From: Nanosynbacter sp.
GTDB lineage: Bacteria > Patescibacteriota > Saccharimonadia > Saccharimonadales > Saccharimonadaceae
Assembly (NCBI GenBank): GCA_015257485.1
Contig: JABZKC010000016.1
Location: forward strand, 1 to 15,727
Direction: 5' to 3'
DNA length: 15,727 bases
The translations under genes and the position numbers were made by a program. Every line of letters starts with the position of its first letter. The stretch's first letter is position 1. Positions 1 to 6,682 of the stretch are shown here, in pieces. Below the pieces are notes generated by a model. It ran no database searches, was not told where the DNA came from, and was given only the letters and a program-made list of their open reading frames with translations.

Positions 1-26
1 ACGATTGATGTCTCTTTTTATTGGTT

Positions 27-51
27 AGTGTTGCACTTGAGATGTTAACTC
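27..51 (+). promoter_or_regulatory. Two-dyad promoter element, copy 1
   Basis: Two adjacent imperfect dyads: AGTG-TTG-CACTT, then GAGAT-GTT-AACTC. The same arrangement recurs at 2560-2585. In both places the element ends exactly 33 nt before the TATAAT -10 box. That fixed geometry suggests a binding site for a shared regulator, though no regulator is identified. Remnants of insertion-sequence ends are an alternative reading. Confidence 0.5.
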
Positions 52-61
52 AGGTAAGCTA

Positions 62-90
62 TTTACAAAAAACATAAAAAGTGGTATAAT
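62..90 (+). promoter_or_regulatory. Strong sigma-70-type promoter of the LPxTG protein gene
   Basis: The -35 box TTTACA (62-67), a 17-nt spacer and the -10 box TATAAT (85-90) form a near-consensus promoter. The -10 is extended by TGG at 82-84. Transcription would start near 97 and give a leader of about 36 nt carrying the GGAG ribosome binding site at 123-126. Confidence 0.85.
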
Positions 91-132
91 GAATCAAATT
101 GATATAAATCATAGAGTTAATTGGAGATTATC

Positions 133-600
133 ATGCAAACTAATCAACCTAATCGCGCTAAACGTTTTCGTATTATCGTTTTCGCTACCATCATCGCTTT
201 TATCGTAGTGATTTTCGGTGCTTGGATTATTACTTCAGCTATCAAATCTGCTGAAAAGTCCCGCCAACAAGAAATCGCTGCTACCGAAGAGTCTAAGGAA
301 GAAAAAACTAATAAGACTGAAACTAAGGCCGAAAATAAGACTGAGGCTAAATCTGAAGCTAAGTCATCTGAGAAGACCAACAATCAAGGTCAAACTAATA
401 AGATTTCTACCGCTTCTCCAGCCAATCAGTATCAAAACAATAAAACTACCGCTACGTCAAATACTACCAACGGTACTACTAAGACCACTTCTGACCTTCC
501 AAGTACTGGCCCAGAAGATCTCGTCTTCACTGCACTTCTCGCTGGTGTAGCTGTCTACCTGGTTTGTTTGAATCTCAATCGCAAAAAATCTGTCGCCTAA
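133..600 (+). CDS. LPxTG-motif surface protein with N-terminal membrane segment
   Basis: A 155-residue predicted cell-surface protein. ATG at 133 is chosen because GGAG (123-126) lies six bases upstream; an in-frame TTG at 121 overlaps that ribosome binding site and is unlikely. Residues 13-36 form a hydrophobic segment (signal peptide or signal anchor). Residues 40-120 are low complexity, rich in Lys, Glu, Thr and Asn, with KTE/KAE-type repeats and then a Thr/Asn-rich stalk. The C terminus has the layout of a sortase sorting signal: LPSTG at 122-126, a hydrophobic stretch at about 129-147, then Arg-Lys-Lys. By family knowledge a sortase would cleave between Thr and Gly; no sortase gene lies in the window. 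There is no folded domain between the ends, so it may be a stalk or spacer protein. It is a single-gene unit with its own promoter and terminator. The exact role is unknown. Confidence 0.8.
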   Translation: MQTNQPNRAKRFRIIVFATIIAFIVVIFGAWIITSAIKSAEKSRQQEIAATEESKEEKTNKTETKAENKTEAKSEAKSSEKTNNQGQTNKISTASPANQYQNNKTTATSNTTNGTTKTTSDLPSTGPEDLVFTALLAGVAVYLVCLNLNRKKSVA

Positions 601-615
601 TCGACGGATTCTTAG

Positions 616-644
616 AAAATCTCCACTTCGAGTGGAGATTTTTT
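616..644 (+). terminator. Rho-independent terminator of the LPxTG gene
   Basis: A stem CTCCACT/AGTGGAG around a TCG loop, extended by flanking A-T pairs, is followed directly by six T. It begins 16 nt after the stop codon and closes a monocistronic unit. Confidence 0.9.
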
Positions 645-721
645 GTGGTTTATATTTTTATTGCACTTATGTTAAAATATAGAGGAATATTTGAGCAAAC
701 TTAATCACGAGAAAGGGAAGT

Positions 722-2500
722 ATGGCGGATAAATTCGATTTTGACCTCGAGGTCAATCCGATTGAAACAGGCCCAAAAAATCAAAACAAGGAAACTGGAG
801 TTAGTGCGAATAGTGTGCATTTTAATACCCAGGCATCGGAGCCAGCTAAAACGCAAGGCCTAAGTACGGAAGCCCTAGGAACCGAAAAATCCAATGTTTT
901 GTCAGACGATCTAATTAATAATATGGCCGACTCCATCGCCGAAGAGTCATTAGAAAATCCTGTTCTGGCCGACGAAGTTAATGAAGATATTGCAGTTTTT
1001 GAAAATAACGCAGGTTTCGAAAATACTGCAATTTCCGAAAAACATGCAATCTCTGAAAATGATGAAGTCTCAGAAGATAAAAATCACATTCTTGATGAGG
1101 TTCTAAAAGAAAATAATTACGAGGAGCCAGTTGAAGATTCCGCTTCGGTCACCGTCTCCGATTCTACCTCTAATTCTGCCTCTGAACCTAACGCTGAGCC
1201 TACCTCTGAAACTACCCATGAGTCTACCACTGAGTCTAACTCTAATTCCGCTTCCGAAAATACCGAAGCTAACGCCGACGTCGAAACTCCGGCCAAAAAA
1301 GAAAAAACCAAAGCTCAAAAAATCTTCCTCCGTCTCCTTGCTGCGCTTATCGCTGCCGGTATTGCTCTCTTTATTTACTTTTTCTTCTTCGCGAATGTTA
1401 GTGCCAGCACTTTTTCTAAAATCTTCTACAAAGTCAGTGGTTCCGATATCGAATTTCAGCAGTTTGTCACTGGCGATACCATTCAGCAGGCTGACCTCCG
1501 TGTTAGCTTAAGTCGCGGTAGCACGGAAAATTCTGCCGCCGTCCATGCCACCCTGAATTTCACTATGAAGGGTGACAATTCTCCAATTTTGCTAGGTTTA
1601 GAGGGGATTTTGGCCGAAGATGGCAAAATTTACCTGAAACTCGACCATTTGAAGGATAGTTTGACCGCTGTACTTAAGGGGTCTGGTAAAGAAATTGACC
1701 CGGAAACGCAAAAATCGCTCGATGATTTTGCGATGGAAATTGAAAACAAGTGGCAGCGTATCGATGCTGAGGAAGTAGTCGCGGGTGTAGGTAGTGCAAT
1801 GGGTTTTGCCTTGCCAAAGGTTTTGCAGAGCAGTATTGCCGGCACTCTATCTTGTGTGACTCAAAATATCGGTAAGACCCTTGACCAGCAATCCGACCTC
1901 ATGGCTAAGCTTTACCGCGACAATGAATTTGCTAATTTTACTGAATTAAATAGCGAAGAGTCTGCTAGATACGCTAAGCTTTCGGGTGATCTCGGTAAAC
2001 TCTATCGCATTACCTTTAATGATAATAAACTCAGTCGTTTCCTCGAGGCCGCCAATAAAGCCTCTCAAAATACCGAGATTTCTAAGTGTCTCTCGAATGC
2101 CTATTCTCTTGCCCCAAACTCCTATGAAGAGGAAGAGCAGGGTGTTTTGAAGGATAAAACCATCAAGGATTATGATAAATATATCCAAGAAATTAAGAGC
2201 ACTGCTAATGCTGTCGTGGGTATCGATACCTTTACGGGCGATATCAAGGGGCTAATCTTTGCCACTCCTAACCAGAAGAATCCTAAAGAGCTTGACCAGA
2301 CCCACGCTGTGGTGCGTTTCAAAGATTCTAAGAAAAAGGAAATTAAAACCCCAGCTGAGTCCACTCCAATCTTTGATAGTCTAAGTAAGATTTTGAAGCT
2401 CGATCAATTTGAGGAAATCATGAAAAAGACCCCACTCCAAAACCCACTTCAGGGTACCACCGATGCCGAAAAACTCTTAAAAGGCGCCAATCTCATCTAA
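722..2500 (+). CDS. Single-pass membrane protein with acidic disordered cytoplasmic half
   Basis: A 592-residue protein of unrecognised family. ATG at 722 follows a purine-rich ribosome binding site (AAAGGGAAG, 713-721). Residues 1-190 are strongly acidic and low complexity, ending in a Ser/Thr/Glu/Asn-rich tract (about 140-190). A basic patch (KKEKTKAQK, 192-200) precedes one transmembrane helix at about 202-225. By the positive-inside rule the N terminus faces the cytoplasm and about 365 C-terminal residues lie outside. The outer part is a mixed alpha/beta-looking region with two cysteines (in TLSCVTQ and ISKCLSN) that could form a disulfide. The long lipoprotein-like outer domain suggests an envelope protein, but I cannot assign a function. 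A weak TAAAAT at 673-678 may be its -10 box. No clear terminator follows. Confidence 0.8.
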   Translation: MADKFDFDLEVNPIETGPKNQNKETGVSANSVHFNTQASEPAKTQGLSTEALGTEKSNVLSDDLINNMADSIAEESLENPVLADEVNEDIAVFENNAGFENTAISEKHAISENDEVSEDKNHILDEVLKENNYEEPVEDSASVTVSDSTSNSASEPNAEPTSETTHESTTESNSNSASENTEANADVETPAKKEKTKAQKIFLRLLAALIAAGIALFIYFFFFANVSASTFSKIFYKVSGSDIEFQQFVTGDTIQQADLRVSLSRGSTENSAAVHATLNFTMKGDNSPILLGLEGILAEDGKIYLKLDHLKDSLTAVLKGSGKEIDPETQKSLDDFAMEIENKWQRIDAEEVVAGVGSAMGFALPKVLQSSIAGTLSCVTQNIGKTLDQQSDLMAKLYRDNEFANFTELNSEESARYAKLSGDLGKLYRITFNDNKLSRFLEAANKASQNTEISKCLSNAYSLAPNSYEEEEQGVLKDKTIKDYDKYIQEIKSTANAVVGIDTFTGDIKGLIFATPNQKNPKELDQTHAVVRFKDSKKKEIKTPAESTPIFDSLSKILKLDQFEEIMKKTPLQNPLQGTTDAEKLLKGANLI

Positions 2501-2559
2501 TAATCTAAAAGCATCACGGTCTAAGATATCAAACACAGGTGTCCTACTCTAACCCCTCA

Positions 2560-2585
2560 AGTGCAACACTTTGAGATGTCAACTC
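2560..2585 (+). promoter_or_regulatory. Two-dyad promoter element, copy 2
   Basis: AAGTG-CAA-CACTT (from 2559) followed by GAGATGTCAACTC. Compared with 27-51 it differs mainly in the central triplet (CAA versus TTG, which are reverse complements), one inserted T and one T/C change. It again ends 33 nt before a TATAAT box, here of uvrC. It is probably a shared operator or activator site. Confidence 0.5.
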
Positions 2586-2595
2586 GGATGCGGAT

Positions 2596-2624
2596 TTTGT
2601 AAAAAATCAGAAATATTTTATAAT
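2596..2624 (+). promoter_or_regulatory. Promoter of uvrC, probably leaderless
   Basis: TTTGTA (2596-2601), 17 nt, then TATAAT (2619-2624). The ATG of uvrC starts 7 nt after the -10 box, so transcription would begin at or next to the start codon. No ribosome binding site is present, consistent with a leaderless mRNA. The A6 tract in the spacer is shared with the promoter at 62-90. Confidence 0.7.
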
Positions 2625-2631
2625 TAAAATA

Positions 2632-3912
2632 ATGATTTCGGCAGAACTCAAAGCTAAACTGAAAACCCTCCCCAGTAGCCCTGGGGTGTATTTTCATAAA
2701 AACCGCGAAGGGGAAGTGATTTACGTGGGCAAGGCGGCTGTCTTAAAAAATCGGGTCCGCCAATATTTTCAAAATACCGAAAAAGATCCGAAAACTGAAG
2801 CTTTAGTGGCGGAAATTCACGACACCGATTGGCTAATCGTCGACACCGAGATGGATGCGCTTTTTCTTGAGTCGGAAATGATTAAGCGCTACATGCCAAA
2901 GTGGAATATTTTATTGCGTGACGATAAAACTGTCAGTTATGTCCGGATTAATATGGATCAGCCGGTGCCGGATGTCTCGATTACGCGAAACCCTTTAGAT
3001 GACAAGGCGACTTATATCGGCCCGTTTTACGCCAAAACCACTATCATTAAGGCGCTGCGAGTATTAAGAAAGATTTTTCCTTACTACGATAAACCTTATA
3101 ACGGCAAGAAAACACTTGATACTGACCTCGGCCTCACGCCAGGTATCGAAATTGGTAAAACTACCAAAAAAGCTTATAAAACTGAGCTGCGTCGCCTCAT
3201 CCGTTATCTGAACGGCGACCGCGACAACCTGCTCACAGAAATTGAGCGCGATATGCACCGCCACGCCTCGCTCGGTGAATTCGAAATGGCCGCGAGGCTC
3301 CGTGATGAGTATTTTGGTTTGAAGGGTCTGAAGCGTAAAATTATTTTCTCCGATAAAGAATTTCTCGATTTGTCTTCTGATCAGGCGCTACTACAACTTC
3401 AAAAACTCCTTAATCTTGACTCTGTGCCGCGACGCATCGAGGGGTATGATATTTCTCATATTTCCGGCTCCGACACCGTAGCTAGCATGGTAGTTTTCAA
3501 AAATGGTGTAGCGAGCCGCGCGGATTATCGTAAATTTAAGATTAAAAGTAGTAAAAATGACGACACCGCCAGTATGCGTGAAGTGGTGACGCGTCGTCTC
3601 AAGCATCAGGAATGGGAATATCCTGATTTGATTATTTTGGACGGCTCCGACTTGCAACTTCGCGCCGTACTGCCTCTGTTAATCGAGGCTAAAATTCCCG
3701 CTATTGGACGCAATAAATCTGGTGACCACACTAGAAATGCCGATGTTAATTTAATTATCCCGCACGTCAATCAGGGGATTCTGGGTTTTTCCAGTCAGGT
3801 TTTCTCTAATGAATCGCATCTCGCCAAACTTATCGCACGCATCGATGAAGAGGCGCATCGTTTTGCTATTACTTTTCATCGTCAGCTCCGCAATAAGCGC
3901 ATGTTTAAATAA
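2632..3912 (+). CDS. uvrC: UvrC excinuclease subunit, short and cysteine-free
   Basis: The nuclease subunit of UvrABC nucleotide excision repair, which cuts on both sides of a lesion after UvrB loading. Domains in order: GIY-YIG nuclease (residues 14-95; GVY at 18-20, YVG at 31-33, probable catalytic Glu80 in LFLESEMIKRYMPKWN); UVR/UvrB-binding motif (FEMAARLRDE, 217-226); RNase H-like C-terminal nuclease (GYDISHISG 271-279, LDGSD 336-340, DEEAHRFAITFHR 405-417). It stops at residue 426, just where the usual C-terminal tandem helix-hairpin-helix would begin; typical UvrC is about 600 residues. There is no cysteine anywhere, so the four-Cys cluster found after the GIY-YIG domain in most UvrC proteins is absent. 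The visible catalytic residues are kept, so it looks like a functional reduced form. No uvrA or uvrB is nearby. Confidence 0.92.
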   Translation: MISAELKAKLKTLPSSPGVYFHKNREGEVIYVGKAAVLKNRVRQYFQNTEKDPKTEALVAEIHDTDWLIVDTEMDALFLESEMIKRYMPKWNILLRDDKTVSYVRINMDQPVPDVSITRNPLDDKATYIGPFYAKTTIIKALRVLRKIFPYYDKPYNGKKTLDTDLGLTPGIEIGKTTKKAYKTELRRLIRYLNGDRDNLLTEIERDMHRHASLGEFEMAARLRDEYFGLKGLKRKIIFSDKEFLDLSSDQALLQLQKLLNLDSVPRRIEGYDISHISGSDTVASMVVFKNGVASRADYRKFKIKSSKNDDTASMREVVTRRLKHQEWEYPDLIILDGSDLQLRAVLPLLIEAKIPAIGRNKSGDHTRNADVNLIIPHVNQGILGFSSQVFSNESHLAKLIARIDEEAHRFAITFHRQLRNKRMFK

Positions 3913-3927
3913 AATCGCGTCAAATCG

Positions 3928-3936
3928 TGCTACAAT
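3928..3936 (+). promoter_or_regulatory. Extended -10 promoter, leaderless start of holin-like gene
   Basis: TGC-TACAAT (3928-3936), with the ATG of the next gene six bases after the -10 box and no ribosome binding site. This matches the leaderless pattern at uvrC, sbcB and the BspA-like gene. No good -35 is seen, as expected for an extended -10 promoter. Confidence 0.6.
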
Positions 3937-3942
3937 AGGCTT

Positions 3943-4308
3943 ATGATAAAAAAGCAAATTAAGTTTTTCATCCTGCGTTGGATTGTTTCCTCATTCTTAA
4001 TGTGGGTTTGTGTCAAACTTTTTGGTCGCGTCGATCAAGGGGTTGATACTTTTGGGGTTTTTGTTACTGCCGGCCTCGTGCTTTCTGTGGTTCAAACCAT
4101 CGTCAAGCCAATTTTAACTATTTTCGCTCTACCTCTGATTTTACTCACTATGGGAATTTTTAACCTGGTGCTCAACATTGCAATGTTGTGGTTGGTCGTA
4201 CACTTGGTGCCCCATATTTCCATCTCAGGTATTCAGCTGGTCTGGTCATGGCTACTCATGAGTGTCCTGACAAGTCTTGTTAATTTCGTCATTCCAGACT
4301 ATAATTAA
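3943..4308 (+). CDS. Phage holin family 4 / YvlD-like membrane protein
   Basis: A 121-residue, very hydrophobic protein with about four transmembrane helices. It resembles the Phage_holin_4_2 (YvlD-like) family: a Lys-Pro-Ile-Leu turn after helix 2 (VKPILTIFALPLILLTMGIF) and an Asn in helix 3 (FNLVLNIAMLWLV). Despite the family name, chromosomal members are common outside prophages and have no proven lytic role; no lysin or phage gene is nearby. ATG at 3943 follows a -10 box by six bases. secG begins three bases after its stop, so the two are probably cotranscribed. The function is probably in the envelope but is unproven. Confidence 0.8.
   Translation: MIKKQIKFFILRWIVSSFLMWVCVKLFGRVDQGVDTFGVFVTAGLVLSVVQTIVKPILTIFALPLILLTMGIFNLVLNIAMLWLVVHLVPHISISGIQLVWSWLLMSVLTSLVNFVIPDYN
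4300..4305 (+). promoter_or_regulatory. Possible internal -10 box before secG
   Basis: TATAAT formed by the last Tyr-Asn codons of the upstream gene, six bases before the secG ATG, the same spacing as the other leaderless starts in the window. It may be chance, because cotranscription from 3928 would also serve secG. Confidence 0.35.
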
Positions 4309-4311
4309 ATT

Positions 4312-4545
4312 ATGAATATTGGAAGTATCCTCGAAAGTGTAAGTCTTATCTCGGCCGTTCTCGCCATGCTCCTTATTTTATTGCAACAACGCGGCGCCTC
4401 TCTCGGTGCAGGTTTTGGTGCAAGTGGTGAATTGTACACCACCCGTCGAGGCCTCGAAAAATCCCTCTTTAATGCCACTGTGGTATTGGTTGTGATGTTC
4501 GTCGCCTCAATCTTAGGTATGCTTTTGCTGCCTACCATTAGTTAA
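4312..4545 (+). CDS. secG: Preprotein translocase subunit SecG
   Basis: SecG is the small accessory subunit of the SecYEG channel that aids SecA-driven export. The 77-residue length is typical. Two transmembrane helices (about 4-24 and 52-73) flank the conserved loop: LLQQRGASLGAGFG (residues 23-36) then YTTRRGLEKSLFNAT (42-56), matching the usual RGxxxGxxFG and RRGxEK pattern. The junctions on both sides are identical (TAA-ATT-ATG-AAT), with three-base gaps and no ribosome binding site, which suggests translational reinitiation or leaderless starts. It lies directly upstream of an exported solute-binding protein. Confidence 0.93.
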   Translation: MNIGSILESVSLISAVLAMLLILLQQRGASLGAGFGASGELYTTRRGLEKSLFNATVVLVVMFVASILGMLLLPTIS

Positions 4546-4548
4546 ATT

Positions 4549-6312
4549 ATGAATAAGACCCTCAAAAAACGTAGTCAAAAAATTTCCAAAAAAATTACGC
4601 TCTTTGGTCGCAAAATCAGCGAAAATAGTAAAGAGCACGTCAAGGAGAACTTGATCGGTCATATTTCGCATGTGAAAAATGTCCGTCTCTTTGTGCTGGA
4701 ATGGGTGCTTTTAATCTTAGCTATTCTGCTTTTTGCCACCGTGCAATCAGTTTGGTATTCCGAATCCTACGCTGTGGAAACCTACACCGATGGTGGTAAT
4801 TTTACCGAAGGTACTCTGGGAAAGATTAACTCCATGAATCCGCTTTTTGCTACTACTTTCTCAGAGGAGGCTCTTTCTCGTTTGATGTTTGCTCGTCTCG
4901 CTGAGGTAGATTACTCTGGTCATACCGGTGCAGGTCTGGCCGAAACGATTACTAGTAATACTACTGGCGATGAGTGGACGGTGCGCCTGCGCCAGAATTT
5001 GAAATGGTCAGACGGTGACGATCTTACTACGGATGACGTGCTTTATACGGTCAATACGATTAAGAGTGCTTCTCTAAAATCGAACTTCAGTAATAAATTA
5101 AATGGTGTCACCGTACGCCAATCCGAAGACGGTTCACTAGTTTTTAAGCTCGAAAATACTAATGCTTTCTTCGAAAGTAATTTGAATTTCCCCATCCTTC
5201 CCGCTCATATTTTGAAAGACGTGAAGCCGGAGCAGTTGAATGAGCATAAATTATTTACTAAGCCAATTTCCTCTGGTCCGTTCGTCTTTAAGGCCACCCA
5301 AACCATCGGCAATGAAGGCGAAAAAGTAGTCTATTTGAACCGTAACCAAAATTATTACAAGGGAAAGACTCTGCTTGATAGTTTTTCCGTACATGCTTTT
5401 CTTACTACCGACGCGATTAAAGCTTCTCTAAAATCCGGCTCCATTACTGCCACCGGTAGTCTTCCGTCTCGTTACACTACGGAGCTTCTCAATGAAAAAA
5501 GCCTCAAGGAGCAACAAACTACCGTTAATTATGGCGTTTTTGCCTTTCTTAATACTACTTCCACTTCCAATACCGCGCTTCAAGATAAGGCCTTCCGTCA
5601 AGCGCTCCGTCAAGGTTTGAATTATGGTAATCTCTTATCTGGACTAAACGGTGAGCAGGCACTCAAATTCCCGATCACCGAACAGCAGGCCAAGACCCTG
5701 TCTTTCCCAGAGGCCGCTACTACTAATGTTACCGAAGCTAAGTCTAAGCTTGATAATTTTAAGGCTAATAAACCCGAATATTTTGGCACCGACCTCCGTA
5801 TTGTTACGGTCAAGGGTGATAAATACATGGAAGAAATCGCTAATCGTCTCGGCGAACAACTAAAATCTCTCGGCGTGCCAAACCAAGTTGCAGCCTACGA
5901 AGCTTCTCAGGATTTTACTCTTAACGTCCTTCGCCCACGCAATTATGATATTTTGATTTATGAAATCGCCATGGGTGCCGACCCAGATGTGGTGCCTTAT
6001 TATCACTCGGCTGAAGCCACCGAAAATGGCTATAACCTCAGTAATTATAAGAATGCCACGGTTTCGAACTTGATTCTCAGTGCTAGAAATACGATTGATA
6101 TTTCACTGCGTGACGCCAAATATCGTAAATTCCTTGAAATCTGGCTCGATGAAGTGCCGTCGATTGCACTCTATCAATCTAGTTTGCCATATTTTATGAA
6201 TAAAAACGTGCGTGCCTTCTCGGCGGATCAGCACCTAGTCTCGGGCGAAGACCGCTTTAACGATATTATTAATTGGTCGGTGAAGAAGACTTTCAAAAAT
6301 CGCACCCCATAG
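4549..6312 (+). CDS. Membrane-anchored ABC transporter solute-binding protein, family 5
   Basis: A 587-residue extracellular solute-binding protein of the OppA/DppA (SBP_bac_5) type, which captures peptides or similar solutes for ABC import. Residues 1-45 are a long Lys-rich cytoplasmic tail, followed by one transmembrane helix at about 46-67. There is no lipobox cysteine, so the protein is tethered by an uncleaved signal anchor rather than a lipid. Family features: the GTLGKINSMNPLFATTFSE start of the domain (88-106), GLAETI (about 118-123), WTVRLRQNLKWSDGDDLTTD and the following DVLYTVNTIK, and a late SVKKTF tail. No permease or ATPase gene is in the window, so its transporter partners must be elsewhere. 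It starts three bases after secG, probably in the same operon. The substrate cannot be told from sequence. Confidence 0.88.
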   Translation: MNKTLKKRSQKISKKITLFGRKISENSKEHVKENLIGHISHVKNVRLFVLEWVLLILAILLFATVQSVWYSESYAVETYTDGGNFTEGTLGKINSMNPLFATTFSEEALSRLMFARLAEVDYSGHTGAGLAETITSNTTGDEWTVRLRQNLKWSDGDDLTTDDVLYTVNTIKSASLKSNFSNKLNGVTVRQSEDGSLVFKLENTNAFFESNLNFPILPAHILKDVKPEQLNEHKLFTKPISSGPFVFKATQTIGNEGEKVVYLNRNQNYYKGKTLLDSFSVHAFLTTDAIKASLKSGSITATGSLPSRYTTELLNEKSLKEQQTTVNYGVFAFLNTTSTSNTALQDKAFRQALRQGLNYGNLLSGLNGEQALKFPITEQQAKTLSFPEAATTNVTEAKSKLDNFKANKPEYFGTDLRIVTVKGDKYMEEIANRLGEQLKSLGVPNQVAAYEASQDFTLNVLRPRNYDILIYEIAMGADPDVVPYYHSAEATENGYNLSNYKNATVSNLILSARNTIDISLRDAKYRKFLEIWLDEVPSIALYQSSLPYFMNKNVRAFSADQHLVSGEDRFNDIINWSVKKTFKNRTP

Positions 6313-6356
6313 AATCGGAATAATTTCAAGATTTTCCTCCCCATAGCGAAAAAATA

Positions 6357-6365
6357 TGTTATAAT
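6357..6365 (+). promoter_or_regulatory. Extended -10 promoter of tRNA-Leu
   Basis: TGT-TATAAT (6357-6365) ends eight bases before the mature 5' end of the tRNA. No convincing -35 box is seen. Confidence 0.65.
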
Positions 6366-6373
6366 AAACGCAT

Positions 6374-6458
6374 GCACCTGTGGTGAAATTGGTATACACG
6401 CTACCTTGAGGTGGTAGTGCCTTCGGGTGTGCTAGTTCGAGTCTAGTCAGGTGCACCA
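6374..6458 (+). tRNA. tRNA-Leu (anticodon GAG)
   Basis: An 85-nt class II tRNA. The acceptor stem GCACCTG (6374-6380) pairs perfectly with CAGGTGC (6448-6454); discriminator A and an encoded CCA end at 6458. The anticodon stem CTACC/GGTAG (6401-6405/6413-6417) holds the loop TTGAGGT, with anticodon GAG at 6408-6410, reading CUC/CUU leucine codons. A long variable arm with a TTCG tetraloop follows, then the T arm GCTAG-TTCGAGT-CTAGT. The 3' end is partly repeated downstream, consistent with an integration site. Confidence 0.95.
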
Positions 6459-6502
6459 AAAAATAACTCCTTATGGAGTTCTTTTTTGTTGCACCCGATG
6501 CG
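6438..6502 (+). repeat. Direct repeat A: tRNA-Leu 3' end plus terminator
   Basis: The T-arm/acceptor end of the tRNA, the terminator and about 15 bases beyond it match 6681-6741. The last 42 nt (6461-6502 against 6700-6741) agree at 36 positions, and CTAGTCAGG is shared before that. Such a duplication beside a tRNA is typical of the boundary of an integrated element, but no integrase is present. Confidence 0.6.
6465..6487 (+). terminator. Terminator after tRNA-Leu
   Basis: AACTCC-TTAT-GGAGTT followed by C and six T, starting seven bases after the tRNA CCA. A close copy lies at 6704-6728. Confidence 0.88.
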
Positions 6503-6516
6503 TCCCAAGGGGCAAA

Positions 6517-6528
6517 CAGGTGCACCAA
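6517..6528 (+). repeat. Short repeat of the tRNA-Leu 3' end
   Basis: CAGGTGCACCAA repeats exactly the tRNA 3' terminus and following base (6448-6459). It lies 69 bp downstream, just before a large hairpin, and could be a secondary attachment-site remnant. Confidence 0.5.
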
Positions 6529-6564
6529 CTAAAGAAGTCTACCTTGGTAGACTTTTTTAGTTGG
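6525..6564. repeat. Two-level hairpin, terminator-like
   Basis: Outer arms CCAACTAAA/TTTAGTTGG enclose inner arms AGTCTACC/GGTAGACT with a TT centre, with a T6 run after the inner stem. It could be a terminator acting on read-through from the tRNA, or a structured RNA. Confidence 0.65.
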
Positions 6565-6611
6565 TACCTAGATTAGACGAGAACGTAGTTCGACTGGATG
6601 ACGAAGTGAGT

Positions 6612-6639
6612 GAAAGAAAAAAGCTGGCTTTTTTCTTTC
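6612..6639. repeat. Perfect 13-bp hairpin
   Basis: GAAAGAAAAAAGC and its exact reverse complement are separated by TG. The A6/T6 arms would allow bidirectional termination between the plus-strand tRNA and the minus-strand restriction operon. Confidence 0.65.
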
Positions 6640-6655
6640 CGAGCGAGGAGGAACA

Positions 6656-6682
6656 GATATTTTTCTCAAAGAGAAAAATATC
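6656..6682. repeat. Perfect 12-bp hairpin
   Basis: GATATTTTTCTC and its exact reverse complement around an AAA loop, 16 bp after the previous hairpin. The unpaired sequence between them (GAGCGAGGAGGAACA) and the block before (GACGAAGTGAGTG) look structured rather than coding. Confidence 0.65.

Noticed and set aside
1103..1511. Overlapping ORFs with repetitive Arg/Gly/Ser or Pro/Leu composition
   Set aside because: They are shadows of the low-complexity Ser/Thr/Glu tract of the 592-residue protein.
1..2600. Composite transposon bounded by the inverted 15-bp AGTGTTGCACTTGAG (27-41, 2556-2570)
   Set aside because: The core is itself near-palindromic, the wider element is in direct orientation with promoter-locked spacing, and no transposase lies between. 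Insertion-sequence ends are not fully excluded.
3943..4308. Prophage on the basis of a holin-family protein
   Set aside because: Chromosomal YvlD-like proteins are common and no lysin, capsid, tail or integrase gene is present.
6235..6528. 97-codon minus-strand ORF across the tRNA
   Set aside because: It is antisense to tRNA-Leu, its promoter and the end of the solute-binding protein gene; the coding pattern is a by-product.
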